Source: Eutypa lata (lineage: Eukaryota; Ascomycota; Sordariomycetes; Xylariales; Diatrypaceae). Taken from it: a DNA stretch of 64,000 nt. Below are positions 23,644 to 35,966 of the stretch, piece after piece (the first letter of the stretch is position 1; every line of letters starts with the position of its first letter). The stretch is taken from contig JAKULF010000009.1 in the NCBI GenBank assembly GCA_022661535.1, forward strand, positions 2,108,001-2,172,000, given 5' to 3'. The notes under the pieces are model-generated. The model did not search any database, was not told the DNA's origin, and worked only from the letters and a program-made list of their open reading frames with translations. The position numbers and the translations under genes were made by a program.

Positions 23644-24707
23644 TCTCATTTCAAGACAACCATAGACGCAAACAATTACCTTCTTACACAATTTTTCTCG
23701 GATGATGTTGTAATTCCCCAAGTCAAGCAAAGATTTGTCGATGAATTGTGGCAGATACCATCGCAATCAGGTAGTCAAGTAAAGATTGACGCTTACTTCG
23801 GTCTCGTTCGTAGCGAAAGTGACCCGATGTTCGCACAAGACCATGCTATTGGCAATTATGAGGATGTTATCTATATCGTTGGCATAGTGAGGGATAATCC
23901 TACTTTACCATTCACACAGATCATAGATCTAGTTGAAAATAGACCGGCTCTCAATACCCATCCATCGGAAATTTCATTTTCGATTGAGCTTGCAGTCCGT
24001 CTCTGGCTAATGTCCAACATCCGGAACCGCATGACTTCGAACCAGTCCCTACTTCAGACGTCAATTCCGTGGACAGACGGTGAAAGTCTACGTTCCGTCA
24101 TCGCAAATTACGTGAAGAAGCAACCAGTGACTGCCAACGAGGAATTTTCGGAGTACATGAATGTCCATGATATGAGGAAGATAGCTGGCTTTCGTTTCAA
24201 ATGGACAAATGACCTCAATACGCACCTGATGTTAAGGAGCTCAACCATTTATATCTTTCACAATGTTTCAGTACTGAAACGAATGAAAGAGTCATCAAAG
24301 TAATATTTCCAGGGTACACCTTTCCCACCCTTAGCTTCCCGCTTCCCTCAGACTATATCGAGGAGACCCTAGCGACAATTGATCTTCTCTTGCCCATCAC
24401 CAAGGCAAGCTGCAACAGCTGGCTTAAAGAAGAAATCAGACTGGAAGAACTTGACGATGATGTCTTCTACCGCGTCTCTCCAACCTTAAACAGGGCACGC
24501 TATGAATATTGGCAAGAGAGGCTTGTGGTTCTAGCCGAAGCTTTCGACAGAGCGAGACCCCGCAGCCTTCCTCAGTGGCTATACGACAAAAGGGACATGG
24601 AACGTTGGTGGGGGTTTTGGCTACTTGCGGCTGGCATCTTTCTGACTGTTGTTTTTGGACTCATCCAGTCGATTACTGGAATCATGCAAGTCACCAAACC
24701 CGGCTGA
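23644..24707 (+). pseudogene. Fungal protein with C-terminal membrane anchor, probably broken
   Basis: The frame is open from 23644 (just after a stop) to 24302 without any in-frame ATG at the expected N-terminus, so the 5' end is missing or lies in an unseen exon. The body contains YEDVIYIVGIVRDNP, SIELAVRLWLM, LWQIPS, FRFKWTNDLNTHLML and IYIFHNVSVLKR. The reading frame then shifts at about 24300 and resumes as FPLPSDYIEETLATIDLLLP, LNRARYEYWQERL and a C-terminal membrane segment WWGFWLLAAGIFLTVVFGLI. This is the pattern of a very common fungal family of unknown function with a single C-terminal transmembrane helix. A 35-base GT-AG segment (24300-24334) would restore the frame exactly, but is shorter than usual fungal introns. 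It is divergent from the protease-kinase gene. It is either a pseudogene or a gene with unusual splicing. Confidence 0.65.
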
Positions 24708-25917
24708 GAGGAACGGGTACAGAGCGAATAAGAGTATCATTGAAAGGCTCTTCTGACTGGACTAGGACGAACTAGAATCTCATGGGAACTTCTATCTATT
24801 CTCTTTCCATGCATAAGTTAGTAACTAAATATGCATTGGCATCAAGTTGCATTATGAATAGGTATTTGAATTGAAAAGGGGTTTGCTTATCTGTTCGGTA
24901 TTTTTGAAGACTGCGATCCTGTTCAGGGAACTTTTGAAGTGCATAAGTCCAAACGAAGTTGGGTCTACAGCGATTACCCCTGCATCTCGGGCCGCACCGT
25001 AGCGAGATTCATGATCTTGACATTTTACTATCAAGGTAGTTATAGTTATATAGGAAGGTAAATATAGCTTAGCGGAGAATCTCTACGCATACGAAGTAAC
25101 TAGAGCTACTCAGAAAAAAACAATTCAATGTCGGTTAAGTATTCCCTCCGCTTAAGATCAGCCCGTTCGTCAGCTTACTTCGTACGCTAAGTTAACTAGT
25201 AGACTCTAGGTGAGAGTATTTCAGCTGCTAGAGCTAGGTAGATAATTGGTTTACTAAATCGTATAGCTACATATCTAGATATACATACCTAGTACTGACA
25301 TATATATGTACTTGAGTGGAGGTATAACTACATGTAACGTCAGTACGAGTTGCATATCCTAGCTGAATATAGAATTGCTACGACCATTATAAGAACACAG
25401 CGTTCAGCTATAACCCCTCCCAATAAGGCAGTTAGGGGCGTTAAAGCCGATAGAACGCGGCGAAACCGACTTGTCGAACTGCAAAGATAGGAATGAGAGA
25501 TATGCAGGAGCACGTCATTATAGCAAGCAGCCGAGAAGGATGTCGGTTGTTCGCTTACAGTAGTGTAAGGTCTGCAGGCCAAGGCGGACAAGAAGAATTC
25601 GGCTATCAGACGGAGCCCATTTGTAATGCAACTTTGGACTTTCGGGATCTCGACATCCCGGTGGCTCCCTTGTCCACTATTACCCACCTGCCCACCTTAC
25701 CCCAGAATAGTATTCGTACGAAGTGATGAAATCGAATCGCCTGCAGGCTCGCAGGATGGACTGGATAGAAACGAAACAACCCGCGGGGCACCTAATAAGT
25801 TTAGGGCGCTTCCTTAAAAAAAGTATTTAAAACGTCGCTATTCCAAATGGCGGTGCGTTCCCTGCTGCCTCGTTTCCTTCCTCCGCCCGTGGCTGCTGGC
25901 ATCCAATATCGACGACT
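24708..25917. other. AT-rich intergenic
   Basis: No gene recognised. The last 100 bases are GC-richer and probably form the leader of the P450 gene. Several small frames in 25340-25820 overlap each other on both strands and show no domain. Confidence 0.5.
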
Positions 25918-27516
25918 ATGTTGGACCTAGAAGAGCTATGGAATCGGCCGGCCATACTGGCGCCGACCGTCTTCATCCTCGCCTTCATCTTATATCAATT
26001 TATTCGACCCTCTAAGCTACCCGACCTCCCCATCCTCGGCGCGAAACCGGGCGAGTGGTTCCCGCTGCAGCGGGCAAAATGGCGCAACACCAAAGACATG
26101 AAGACCGCCACCGAGATTGCCTACAGTCAATATAGGGATCATGCTTGCATATTTCCAGTAGCCGGTGCCCACAGCTTCGTGATGCTCCCCTTTAAAGAGC
26201 TCCAGTGGCTCGTCGAACAGCCCGATAGCGATGTTAGCATGCACGAGCAGACCAACGATGCGCTGCAGCTCGATTATACCGTTACGGACCCGAGGCTGGT
26301 TCATGTGCCTGTCCACGTCAATCTCGTCTCTGGCCTCTTGACGAGAGAGACAGGCAACCTCGTTCCCGACTTACTCGATGAGATCCAGTACAGCGTTGAA
26401 GGACTGTGGGGTACAGACGCAGATAATTTCAAGACAATATGTGTGTATGACGTGATGCGGCGCATCATCGGGCAGGCAACGAACCGGGTCTTCATTGGTC
26501 TCCCAATGTGTCGCGATGCTGCCCTGCTCGACGTGGGGATGTCCTTCGCGCAGGACATACCCCTAGTGTCCACTGTGCTGCGGTTTATTTGGAAGCCTCT
26601 ACGCCCTCTCGCGGCATTGTTCCTCACCATCCCGAACCGCATCCACACCAACCAGTTTTACAAGATACTACGCCCGGAGATCCAGAAGCGGCTGACGGAG
26701 TATGACGCGCGGCGCGCGGACCCAGAAACCAAGGCAGCCGACCAGGAACCCAACGACTTCCTGCAGTGGTCGATCAAGCAAGCCAAGACACTCGATGACC
26801 CGTACTTTAGCAAGGTGGACACGCTGGCCGGGAGAGTCCTGCTGCTCAACTTCGCGTCGATCCACACGTCGTCGTTCGCCATCACGCACGTGATTCTGGA
26901 CCTGGCATCGTCGAAGCAGGAGTACGTCGAGGAGCTGCGGGAGGAGATCAACACCGTTCTGGCCGAGCACGGCGGGAAGTGGAACAAACGAGCCCTCGCG
27001 GCGATGCCGAAGCTCGACAGCGTCATGCGCGAGTCGCAGCGCGTCAACTCGTTCGTCACGGTGGCGACGAACCGGACCGTTGTCAACCCCAAGGGGGTGA
27101 CCACGCCCTCGGGCATTCACCTCGCCCAGGGCACCACTGTCTGCACGCCCTCTTACCCCGTCTTCCACGACCCGAATATCTACCCGGAGCCGGAAGTCTT
27201 CAAGCCGTTCCGGTTCGCGGAGAAGCGCGCCGAAAACGCAGCAGCGGAGGGCGGTGACAACAATGCCTCTTATATCCAGAGGGCCCGACAGGCCTTCGCT
27301 ACCACGAGCCCGGAGTACACGGCGTTCGGGCACGGCAGGCATGCGTGCCCGGGTCGGTTCTTCGCCTCGAGCGAGCTGAAGCTCATGCTCGCCTACATCG
27401 TCTTGAACTACGACTTCGAGATTCAGGAGAAGCGGCCGGAGAACTTCTGGTTCGGGATGAATAGAGTTCCGCCTATGAAAGCGACTATCAACATTAAGAG
27501 GAGGACTACTGAATAG
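25918..27516 (+). CDS. Cytochrome P450 monooxygenase
   Basis: A single uninterrupted exon of 532 residues. An N-terminal membrane anchor (about 13-29: ILAPTVFILAFILYQF) is followed by a Pro-rich hinge (KLPDLPILGAKPGEW). The I-helix region reads NFASIHTSSFAITHVILDLA, the ExxR motif is ESQR, the PERF-like motif is KPFRF, and the heme loop is FGHGRHACPG with Cys477 as the heme ligand. All P450 signatures are present, so an active ER-bound enzyme is expected. The IHTSS I-helix and the short YxxFG loop resemble fungal secondary-metabolism P450s related to the ent-kaurene oxidase group, but the substrate is unknown. No backbone synthase or tailoring genes adjoin it; its neighbours are AT-rich DNA and VPS9. 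Absence of introns is unusual for a fungal P450. It is GC-rich relative to its flanks. Confidence 0.95.
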   Translation: MLDLEELWNRPAILAPTVFILAFILYQFIRPSKLPDLPILGAKPGEWFPLQRAKWRNTKDMKTATEIAYSQYRDHACIFPVAGAHSFVMLPFKELQWLVEQPDSDVSMHEQTNDALQLDYTVTDPRLVHVPVHVNLVSGLLTRETGNLVPDLLDEIQYSVEGLWGTDADNFKTICVYDVMRRIIGQATNRVFIGLPMCRDAALLDVGMSFAQDIPLVSTVLRFIWKPLRPLAALFLTIPNRIHTNQFYKILRPEIQKRLTEYDARRADPETKAADQEPNDFLQWSIKQAKTLDDPYFSKVDTLAGRVLLLNFASIHTSSFAITHVILDLASSKQEYVEELREEINTVLAEHGGKWNKRALAAMPKLDSVMRESQRVNSFVTVATNRTVVNPKGVTTPSGIHLAQGTTVCTPSYPVFHDPNIYPEPEVFKPFRFAEKRAENAAAEGGDNNASYIQRARQAFATTSPEYTAFGHGRHACPGRFFASSELKLMLAYIVLNYDFEIQEKRPENFWFGMNRVPPMKATINIKRRTTE

Positions 27517-28411
27517 GTATCTAGGCTAAGATAAGATGCTGAAGTGTACTGCTGATTTGGAAAGTTTTGGGACGTTGGAAGTGGTGGTTTCTTCTATATA
27601 CAGTCGCTACATACAAGACACTATCATACATAATACCGATACCCATGTTCATGTTTTGTACGGATTGTATGAATTTGATAGGAGGTACCCATTCAGCCCA
27701 TTGAAGGCTGACAGACAGTACATAGCACTCATGAAATTGTGAAAATAAATAGCAATGCATTGATCAACGATGTAAGCTGCCTATTCTAAACCAACATAAA
27801 AAGTAGCGCCGCTTCCTTCCTCCTAGTAGGATTCGATCATCCAAGTCTTTTTCATAGGAGGCCGTACGTATATACGATACTGACTCAAATATTTTATATA
27901 TATATAGCCTGTCAACCCAGGCGGAACACAGGCAGCAGGGAAACTGCCTACATCTGTCCTGAAGATACTGCAACTGATTATGACGTATTGAAATCTTACC
28001 TATGTGTAACTGCGCCTTGAGCTAGTGGGGTTGGGAGCTGTGGCTTGGCACCAAACCCCACCTTAGGATTTGAGCCAGGCAAAACAGGTAGTGCAGCTGT
28101 GCAGTACAAATTTATGCAGCGCTTGACTTAACTAACGGTGACAAGTATTACGTATCACCGACACTTTAGGCGCTCCGAGCTCTAAATTTGGACCCCTAAA
28201 GGCAGTTATGCCGTAGTGTAATCCTACCTACCAGCCTACATATGTAGGTAGTAGCAACAAAACAATAACTACATACATACGTACCTACTGAACCTCGACT
28301 GCCTCTTGATTCTTTTATACCTTTCTCACAAACTGAAACTACCATCCTTCATTTTGGCACGCGACACATTAACAATATTCGACTCGACGCTGTGTTTGAG
28401 ACTTTTCATGT
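27517..28411. other. Intergenic upstream of VPS9
   Basis: AT-rich DNA between the P450 stop and the VPS9 start, with TACCTA-type microrepeats. The last 200 bases are the likely VPS9 promoter and leader. No gene recognised. Confidence 0.5.
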
Positions 28412-31192
28412 ATGCCTCCTCCCGACCGCTTCGAACCATCGCTCTCGAATCTCTCTCCAAAAGATCACGAGGTTCAGGCGGCAGCTGATCATGACCCCGC
28501 CATGAGTGACCCTCAGCAGTTGGGTCAACTGAATAAAGAGACCACAACAGAGTCTTCTGCCCAAGATGTAACCCAAGTCGATACCACGGTGAAAGATGGT
28601 GGTGGTGGTAGTGGTAGTAGTGGCGGTGGTGCCGGTACTGGTGCTGATGATGGCGGTGGAGAAGAACAGGCGGTCCTCTCGAACCCTAGTGCTTCAGACC
28701 GCTTAGAGAAGCCCGACAGTGCTGTTAATACCAACGATATTTCCATATCCACAGAACAGTCCAGGTCACAGGGCATAGAGAAGGAGACCATAAAAGTCGC
28801 AGATGTCGATGAACCTATCAATAACCCGTCCGACATTACTCCGCCAGCTGAACCAATGGAGTCTTCTGTCGCAACGCTGAAACCATCGAAACCACAATAC
28901 CTCACTATTCAACCTCCACCTTACGTTGACCCGACGCCTCCCACTCCCTCTGGCTCCCAGCCTCCGTCCAGAACCAGTTCTACTCGCAGGTCTGATGGAT
29001 ATGGTCCTGAGCCATCCCCTACGCGGTCTGATATAGGGTATGACGAGAAGAGGTTTGCTAGCGATGATGAGAACGAGGGCAACTCCCGTTCAGAAATAGA
29101 CACTATTATGGGACAGTTTCCGGAGGGTGGTGGTGGCCCAGGTGAAGATGAAGTCATGAGCCCACGACTCGAGATCACATCGCCGCTTCTTGCTAGCCCG
29201 CCTATTCAACACCCACCGAGAAAGTCAAGTTTAGAGCCTCTTACACCGAGTATCGCTCAGCAACTCAATGGCCTCACGTTGTCGAACGCATCGAGCACGA
29301 CTGTCGCGTCCAAGGAGAAGGGTCGTGATCTTGACGATTTGGGACCACCCGTGCCTCCAAAAGATGGTCCTTCAGATGAAAAGCTGACACCGGCCGAGTC
29401 TGTTCAAAGTATCCCACTACACCGACCGCCGCCCCCGGAGCCGGAACCCGAACCGGCACTCCCTTTTGATTTCCACCGTTTCTTAGAACAGCTCAAGCAT
29501 AAGAAAGCCGACCCTGTCGCAAGGTATCTAAAGTCGTTCTTGTCCGAGTTCGCGAAAAGGCAGTGGATGGTCCACGAGCAGGTGAAGATCATCAGCGACT
29601 TCCTCGCCTTTATCGCCAACAAGATGGCACAATGTGAGGTATGGGCTGATGTATCGGATGCTGAGTTCGACAATGCGCGTGAGGGCATGGAGAAACTAGT
29701 CATGAACCGGTTGTATACGCAGACATTCTCGCCGGCCATTGCCCCTCCTCAACCAATTCCTGGGGCAAAACCCAGACGACGCGGAGGTGAACGGCCCATG
29801 GGCCCAGGTAGGCGAGGTCAGCATCAAGAGGATGTTGAGAGGGATGAGGTTCTTGCTCAAAGGATAAGTATCTACGGCTGGGTCCGAGAGGAACATCTAG
29901 ACATCCCGCCTGTTAGTGAAAGCGGGAGGCGATTCCTTACCCTGGCTCAACAAGGTAAGCAAGTCGTGTAGAAACTGAAGTTTATCCGAAGGATTGTGGT
30001 TGACTAACTTGAACAGAGCTCTTAAAGATCAAGTCTTACAGAGCACCTCGAGATAAAATCATTTGCGTCTTAAATTGCTGCAAAGTGATATTCGGTAAGG
30101 CTTCTTCGCTCCTCAAACAATATGAACGTCAGTTTATTAACATTTTAAGGGCTTCTCAAACATAACAAGTCGGACTCCTCGGCTGACTCGTTCATGCCTC
30201 TATTGATTTACGTCGTTTTACGAGGAAATCCCGACCACCTAGTCTCCAATGTCCAGTATATTCTCCGGTTCCGCAACCAAGAGAAACTTGGTGGAGAGGC
30301 TGGTTATTATCTTTCATCATTAGTGAGTTCGAGGCCTAGACTGCGGTACCGTACGGGAAAGACAACTCTAATCACAAACGTAGATGGGTGCCGTGCAGTT
30401 CATCGAGAACATGGACCGCACTAGCCTCACGATTACGGATGAAGATTTTGAGAAGAACGTCGAGGCCGCCGTGTCAGCTATTGCTGAGAAGCACAGGGCC
30501 GAAGAGCAGACCACCGCGGCGCAACAGAGCAGCATACAGGAGAAGCCAAGTCTACACTCATCGGGGCCTTCCTCGGCCCGCCCATCCCTCGATGTAGATG
30601 GCGGCTCCCGGACCCCGCGACGGTCTGTCTCGAATGACGGAAATGATCCCAGCAACGACGACGGGGCCTTCCCTGGCCTACTGCGGACGATCCAGAAACC
30701 GCTATCTACGATCGGTCGCATATTCTCCGACGAACCGAGCGGTGCAGCAGGCCCTAGTACGGGTACCCCATCACGAAACCCCCAACCACCCGAGCTCATC
30801 CCCATCCCTACGTCCGGCCGGCCGAGCCCACGACCAAGCATGGAAGGCGGGCAACCACCACCACCACCAATGCACATGCGGCAGCAGCTCTCGGCCCAGG
30901 AGGCTGCGGCCAGGCAGGCTAGCGCCGAGTCCGCCGAGGCTCAGCGCATCCAGCGCGCTGAGCATAACAATGTCGTCGAGACGCTCGCTGGCATGTTCCC
31001 GGATCTCGATAGGGATATTATTAGTGATGTTGTTTATCAGAAGGAAGGGAGGTTAGTTTTGTCTCTCCTTTTTCTAACCAATTTTCGGCTCTGTTACTTT
31101 TTTGGTGCCAGTCAGTCGGTCACAATTTGCTAATTTTCTCTGTCATTAGGGTCGGCTTAGCTGTAGATGCTTGTCTTGCGCTCAGCGCATGA
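28412..31192 (+). CDS. VPS9, Rab5-type guanine nucleotide exchange factor
   Basis: Five exons: 28412-29954, 30017-30094, 30150-30322, 30384-31051 and 31150-31192. All have GT-AG borders and join in frame to 834 residues. A later ATG at 28502 is possible. The first 330 residues are disordered (Gly, Ser, Pro, Thr). The helical bundle and VPS9 domain begin at DFHRFLEQLKHKKADPVARYLKSFL. The core runs through SFMPLLIYVVLRGNP, LVSNVQYILRF and EAGYYLSSLMGAVQFIENMD, where the domain ends. A second disordered linker precedes a C-terminal CUE domain (NVVETLAGMFPDLDRDIISDVVYQKEGRVGL) that ends at the stop. VPS9 plus CUE is the architecture of yeast Vps9. It activates Rab5 (Vps21/Ypt51) on early endosomes, and its CUE domain binds monoubiquitin. 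It is a core gene and looks intact. Confidence 0.95.
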
Positions 31193-32349
31193 AGGGAACA
31201 ACGCCCTGGTTGATGCCCAATACCCAGCTCGCGCATAATGTACCCGCAAGAGCACGCATTCTCGTAATACCGTATCATTTAACAGAAGTCATTTTCGAAG
31301 TCTCCCCTTATCAGCGTGTATTAGTGCAGTGAGGGATTTCCGCTAGCTAGCGGTGTATTAGATCACTTTTTCATCGGGTGGAAGGCAGGAGGGGAGGAAA
31401 GGAGGGCAGAGCTTTGGTTCATTCAGGAACAAGACACAGCAGAGTATGATATTTTCTCCCTCCAACAAGCGCCCCTTGCCACCATCGTCGGCAGCGGTTT
31501 TCGGTTTCTTGTTACGTTGGGCGATCTAATACCCCATATTGATATAATGATGATTACCTACCTCCCTTACCTAACCTAACCTAGTCTTCTGAGTAAGCGT
31601 TATGCGTGTTCTGCGTTTATTATCATGTGGGGGACATCGCCGGTGGGACATTTGTTTGCTTTGAGGCGGTATCCATCTGTTATCCTTACCTACCTACTTA
31701 ACTATTGGGCGTCGGTGTTTAGGTACTTACTCACTCTTATGGATTTAAGTCGATTGTAGTTTGATCAGGTGGTTTATACTATACCTACATTTAAGTTTGA
31801 TATGAATTATCATCGAGGTTCCATGTAGCAAACACGATGTGATTCGCATGTTTCCGGCTTACGCTTTACCACACTATTGATTGCATGGGTACTTAAGTAG
31901 TTAAATACTATAGGAAGGGTTATTCACATGATTGATTTCCCTGTTCATCCCAACAATGATATCAGCTTTTTTTCTCGCTTTTTTAAGACAAGCAAACGAG
32001 GGTTGACTACATCCATCATGATTCACAGCCTATTGCTGTAGCATACACAATCACCGCGGAATTCGACATTGTCGCATTCACACACAACCCTTCCTATCCT
32101 CGACTTCGACCCTCTTCATCATGGAATGGAGGATACTATAAATCATAGGTTAGAAAATAATGTGACTTGTTATATATATAGTCATTGCTATAAATATATC
32201 TCCTCCCCTAACCACGGCCATCGCCACCGCTGACACAAACTACCATCAGCCTCTACATCTCATCTTGCAAGCACCTATAGCTACTCACGTATATTCGCGC
32301 AATCCACCCTCTACCAATAAGCAATAACTAGAGCCAACAACAACAAAAC
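31193..32349. other. Intergenic between VPS9 and a small gene
   Basis: AT-rich DNA with TACCTAACC-type microrepeats near 31560. No gene recognised. The last 150 bases (about 32200-32349) are a CA-rich leader of the 32350 gene. Confidence 0.5.
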
Positions 32350-32901
32350 ATGACTACCAACATTCACCACCAAGGCCGTGCTCGTCGCAGTGTATCAATA
32401 CCCCGCCTAACACGACGGCAGCAGACGACGACTACCACCACCACTACCCCCAACAAACAGAAAGACATCATCATCACTACCACCGTAACCACAACTAGGG
32501 CGCCATCAACGACGAATCTATCCCTAGCACCCTCTTCATCCGCATCATTTTCGTCCTGCTTCCAGTCCAACTCCCTAACATCTCTGCCACCAAAATCACC
32601 CCCCTCGCCTCGTCCTTCGCTTCCGTCTCCGTCTCCGCCTTCGGCCTCGCCATCGTCCGTCTCGCCCCCGTCCTCGCCCTCTTCCTCGTCCTCCTCATCC
32701 ACCTACCATGACGCAGCCGAACCCACCACAACAACACACGAGTTCCTCCGGGAAGCCCAGGACCTCTTAGATGAGGCGATGCGCAGTTCTGCTCGATATG
32801 CGGCCACGTGCCCCAGCGCTACGAGGGGCTGGGGCTTCGCGGCTAAGCAGACTCGCGTTGATGCGTATCTGAGGGGTCCTACTATCGCTGCTTTGAGGTG
32901 A
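32350..32901 (+). CDS. Small low-complexity hypothetical protein
   Basis: Single exon of 183 residues with a favourable context at the ATG (AAAACATG). The first 120 residues are composed almost entirely of Thr, Pro and Ser, with a run of Thr and long Pro-Ser tracts; this may be disordered. Only the last 45 residues look folded, with a helix EFLREAQDLLDEAMRSSARYAATCP followed by GWGFAAKQTRVDAYLRGPTIAAL. Similar short Ser/Pro-rich proteins with a conserved C-terminal tail occur in many Pezizomycotina, but I cannot name a family. I assign no function. Composition bias could also produce an open frame by chance, so I am moderately sure that it is a gene. Confidence 0.5.
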   Translation: MTTNIHHQGRARRSVSIPRLTRRQQTTTTTTTTPNKQKDIIITTTVTTTRAPSTTNLSLAPSSSASFSSCFQSNSLTSLPPKSPPSPRPSLPSPSPPSASPSSVSPPSSPSSSSSSSTYHDAAEPTTTTHEFLREAQDLLDEAMRSSARYAATCPSATRGWGFAAKQTRVDAYLRGPTIAALR

Positions 32902-34310
32902 GGTGAGGGGAGGGGAGGTGACTTGTACTCGCTCACTTAATATTGAGAGGTTCAAGGGGTTTTATGGTTCAGAGAAGGAGTGGCTTTAGATGGGAATGGG
33001 GTATGGGCATATGAATGGATGGATGGATGGATGGATTTGGGGGTGTCTCTTGAGATCCTCCTATTTCATTTCATTCTTCTCCATTCTTGCGTTTTGGGGT
33101 GAGCGCGTTGATAACTTATAACTTGGGTTTCAAGGCAGGCTCAATTGAGGTCATGCTTTAGATCTCACAGGGGGGAGATTGAGAAGACGCCTCCTTATTT
33201 GGTTTCTTCTAGCTACGCTGGCTCGTCGCTTTGGAAACCTTTAAGATGCGAGGCGAGGAGATTTATGGTTTGGACGCAATGGGACGATATGGACGCGGGA
33301 ATTCCGTTCATTTGGCGTTGCGCTTGGTCATTGGGGAACAAAAATTTCGGGTTTTAAGGGCTGGTGCTCTCGTAAATCTCGGCCTGCTGGAATGGTTAAA
33401 GGAGTTAAGATACCATTTTAGGGGGCGTTTTTCACATATATCTTGAACAAGAATTGGCGTTGGCTTATCGTGTTTCTCGCCAGTTGCTTCGTGGGAATTT
33501 TTTTAAGGCCTTAAGCTCAGTTATACTATATTAAATAAATAAAATTAAGCTTCCATGCCGAAAGATAACCATGCCGAAAGATAACTCATCATGATCGGTT
33601 ACATTATCATTTACGCTTCTTTAAATTATTTTGCTAAAACCTTAAGTGAAGATGATAGGACCATGATGATAACATCAGGAGAACTTAACGTAATACTTAT
33701 TGTATTAAATAAGTTGAAAAAGAATATATCAAAAGAAAATCTCACGGTAATTTGGTGAGGCCTTAAAAAGCATAAGCTTAACCGATATATATACTGTTTG
33801 TATTAACCCCTTCAATATTATGGCCATCAACGTACTAATTTGGTCATATAATTCATTGAAATAGGGGTGATGATAAATTTAATCCGCATATAGGGGTGAT
33901 GGCGGATTAGGTTAAGTTGATTTGAACCCTGGTTGTCGAATAAACACACAGTCTATTACGTTTCATATGGTTGTAGGATAAGGTCTCGATAGTTGTCAAA
34001 GAGTAGTAGATGGGAATTCCGGCACAAATTCATTATGACGTTGACAAGTGATCGTGTTATGCACTCTACAGCTATGTCTGTGTATTGAAACTATGTAGGA
34101 AGCCATAGATTCAAGCGAAGAGAATAGAGCATTATAGCTGATGTAAAATTCAATGTTCTTTAAGTGGTGGCTAAATATATTAATCCGAGTTTCATTTATT
34201 TTCCTATAAGCCTAAAACTTAAAGCCTATATGCACGCTCATGATCCCAGTTTATTTTTGTCCTCCACCGCGTTTACTAGCTACGCTAGAAATAAATAAAA
34301 ACCCAAGTAC
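32902..34310. other. AT-rich intergenic with short repeats
   Basis: Contains a (GGAT)n microsatellite at about 33016-33036 and a 16-base tandem duplication at 33553-33584. A GC-richer patch at about 33145-33360 has frames on two strands without domains. Otherwise AT-rich; nothing else recognised. Confidence 0.5.
33553..33584. repeat. Two tandem copies of a 16-base unit
   Basis: CCATGCCGAAAGATAA occurs twice directly in tandem without mismatch inside AT-rich DNA. Confidence 0.9.
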
Positions 34311-35966
34311 TTATGTCCCGGCAGCGTAGGTGCTCCTACTTCTCAGCGAAGGGCCGAAGAACCAGAGAAAAAAAGGCGCTGGCACCCCGATGGCTAATGC
34401 TACCAGCGCCAGCACCGTATTGCCCCAGCCGAAATGTAGACTCTGATACAAGTAGGGGGCAAAGAGCGGGAAGGCAAAACCCGCCAACGATCTGACAAAC
34501 ATGGATGCGGCGCTAGCTGATGCAGCGTACGTTGGGTAGACATCGAGTGCGTAGAGCTGTGTGCATTGGAGCGCGAACTTGACGCCCGCGCCGAATATGG
34601 CTATCCCTATATCGGGCATGATCCAGTGCAAATGATTCTGGGCGCTCCAGCCATACCAGAAGAGCCCGATCGGAACCATCAGGGCTCCCGGGAGAAGAAG
34701 AGGAAGACGGTATTCCGGAATCCCGATCCCGTTGCCCCTTGTCTCCTTAAGGCGTTTATATACAACATCTATCAGTCTTGTGCAAACCTGGGTACCAATA
34801 ATGTACCCAATAGCTAGAGCAAGATAGTTTAGACCTGCAATGCTGATTGATAATCCATATTGAGTCGTCCAAAGGATAGGAAATGTTGACAGTGCCAAAT
34901 ATGTCAAGCCGAACACATACGCGATGTACATAGCAAGGACCTGGAGAATCGGCTGAGCGGTCAAAAGGAGGAATGGTCGCACCAGCGCGGCAAAGGCAAT
35001 CTTAGTAAATGTTCTGTCGGGTCTCTCCCATTTTGTGTGCAGTGCAGGATTGCCGGTTTCCTTCCGCAACCTCGCAGCTTTCCGCCCTAGAAGTACTAGT
35101 GCAAAGGTCTCCCGAAAGAAGATGGTTGCCGCGACCTGGATGACCCCATTCGCGATGCTGATAGCCCAGAACGTCCACCTCCAAGAGCTATACTGGGTGA
35201 TGAAACCACCGCAGAGTGGGCCGAGTGTCGGGCCAAGCAGCTTGCCCAGGGTATAAATGCTGATCGACAATCCTCGCTCTTCGGTCCTCCAAACATCTCC
35301 CAGTATGCCGGCTCCTATTACAATAGCTGCGCTGCCAAGACATGCGTTAGCAAAAAGATGCTACGCTAGAAGTCGGGAGAGAACGTGCTAATCATATACA
35401 CACCTTCCACCGAAGCCAGCGAAAAATCGGCACACGATCAACTGGGTCGACGACGTTGCGAAGCCGCACGCAGTGTTGAAAAACAGGTAAAACAAGTTGA
35501 AAAGCTGCAGCACAGGGCGCCTTCCATAGATTTCAGATAGGGGTCCGGCGAGGAAAGGGCCGAAGGCTGATGCCAGGATGAAGATGGAAAGACTAAGGAA
35601 GCGCTCGAATTCCTGCTCCATGTGGAGGTCTTCGCCTATTGCCCCTAATGCGGGAGCCGTCATGGATGTTGAGACAGGAGAGATGAAGCTGAAAGCAGAT
35701 GCGATGGCAGTCAACCGCCATCGAGCAGCACACGGCCAGTTCTTCGGATTTGCAGCATCATCAGGCCCATCCCAGGTAACCTATGAGTAGAGCGGAATAT
35801 AATTAGCAAATATACCCTCTCTATGCCGGGAATTGTACCATACCAGGTGATCATCGGCTACTTCTTCTGGCTTCGGGATAGGTGTTTGAGATTCTGGGGT
35901 TTGAGCTTCAAGGTCGACACTCTTTTCCTGGACGGCCTGCACGGCCTTTTCCGTAATAACGTTCAT
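34311..35966 (-). CDS. MFS multidrug-type transporter (DHA1)
   Basis: Three exons (35966-35844, 35780-35404, 35331-34311) with introns of 63 and 72 bases join in frame to 506 residues. A cytosolic N-terminus (about 50 residues, with the typical VTWDGPDDAANPKNWP) precedes 12 predicted membrane helices in two halves. Signatures are GPLSEIYGRRPVL between helices 2 and 3, CRFFAGFGGS, and AAIVIGAGILGDVW (antiporter motif C of proton-drug antiporters). It belongs to the fungal DHA1 group, which exports toxic compounds, polyamines or small metabolites. The nearest neighbour upstream is the decayed siderophore synthetase, so export of that product is one possibility, but nothing in the protein proves it. 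It appears intact. Confidence 0.92.
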
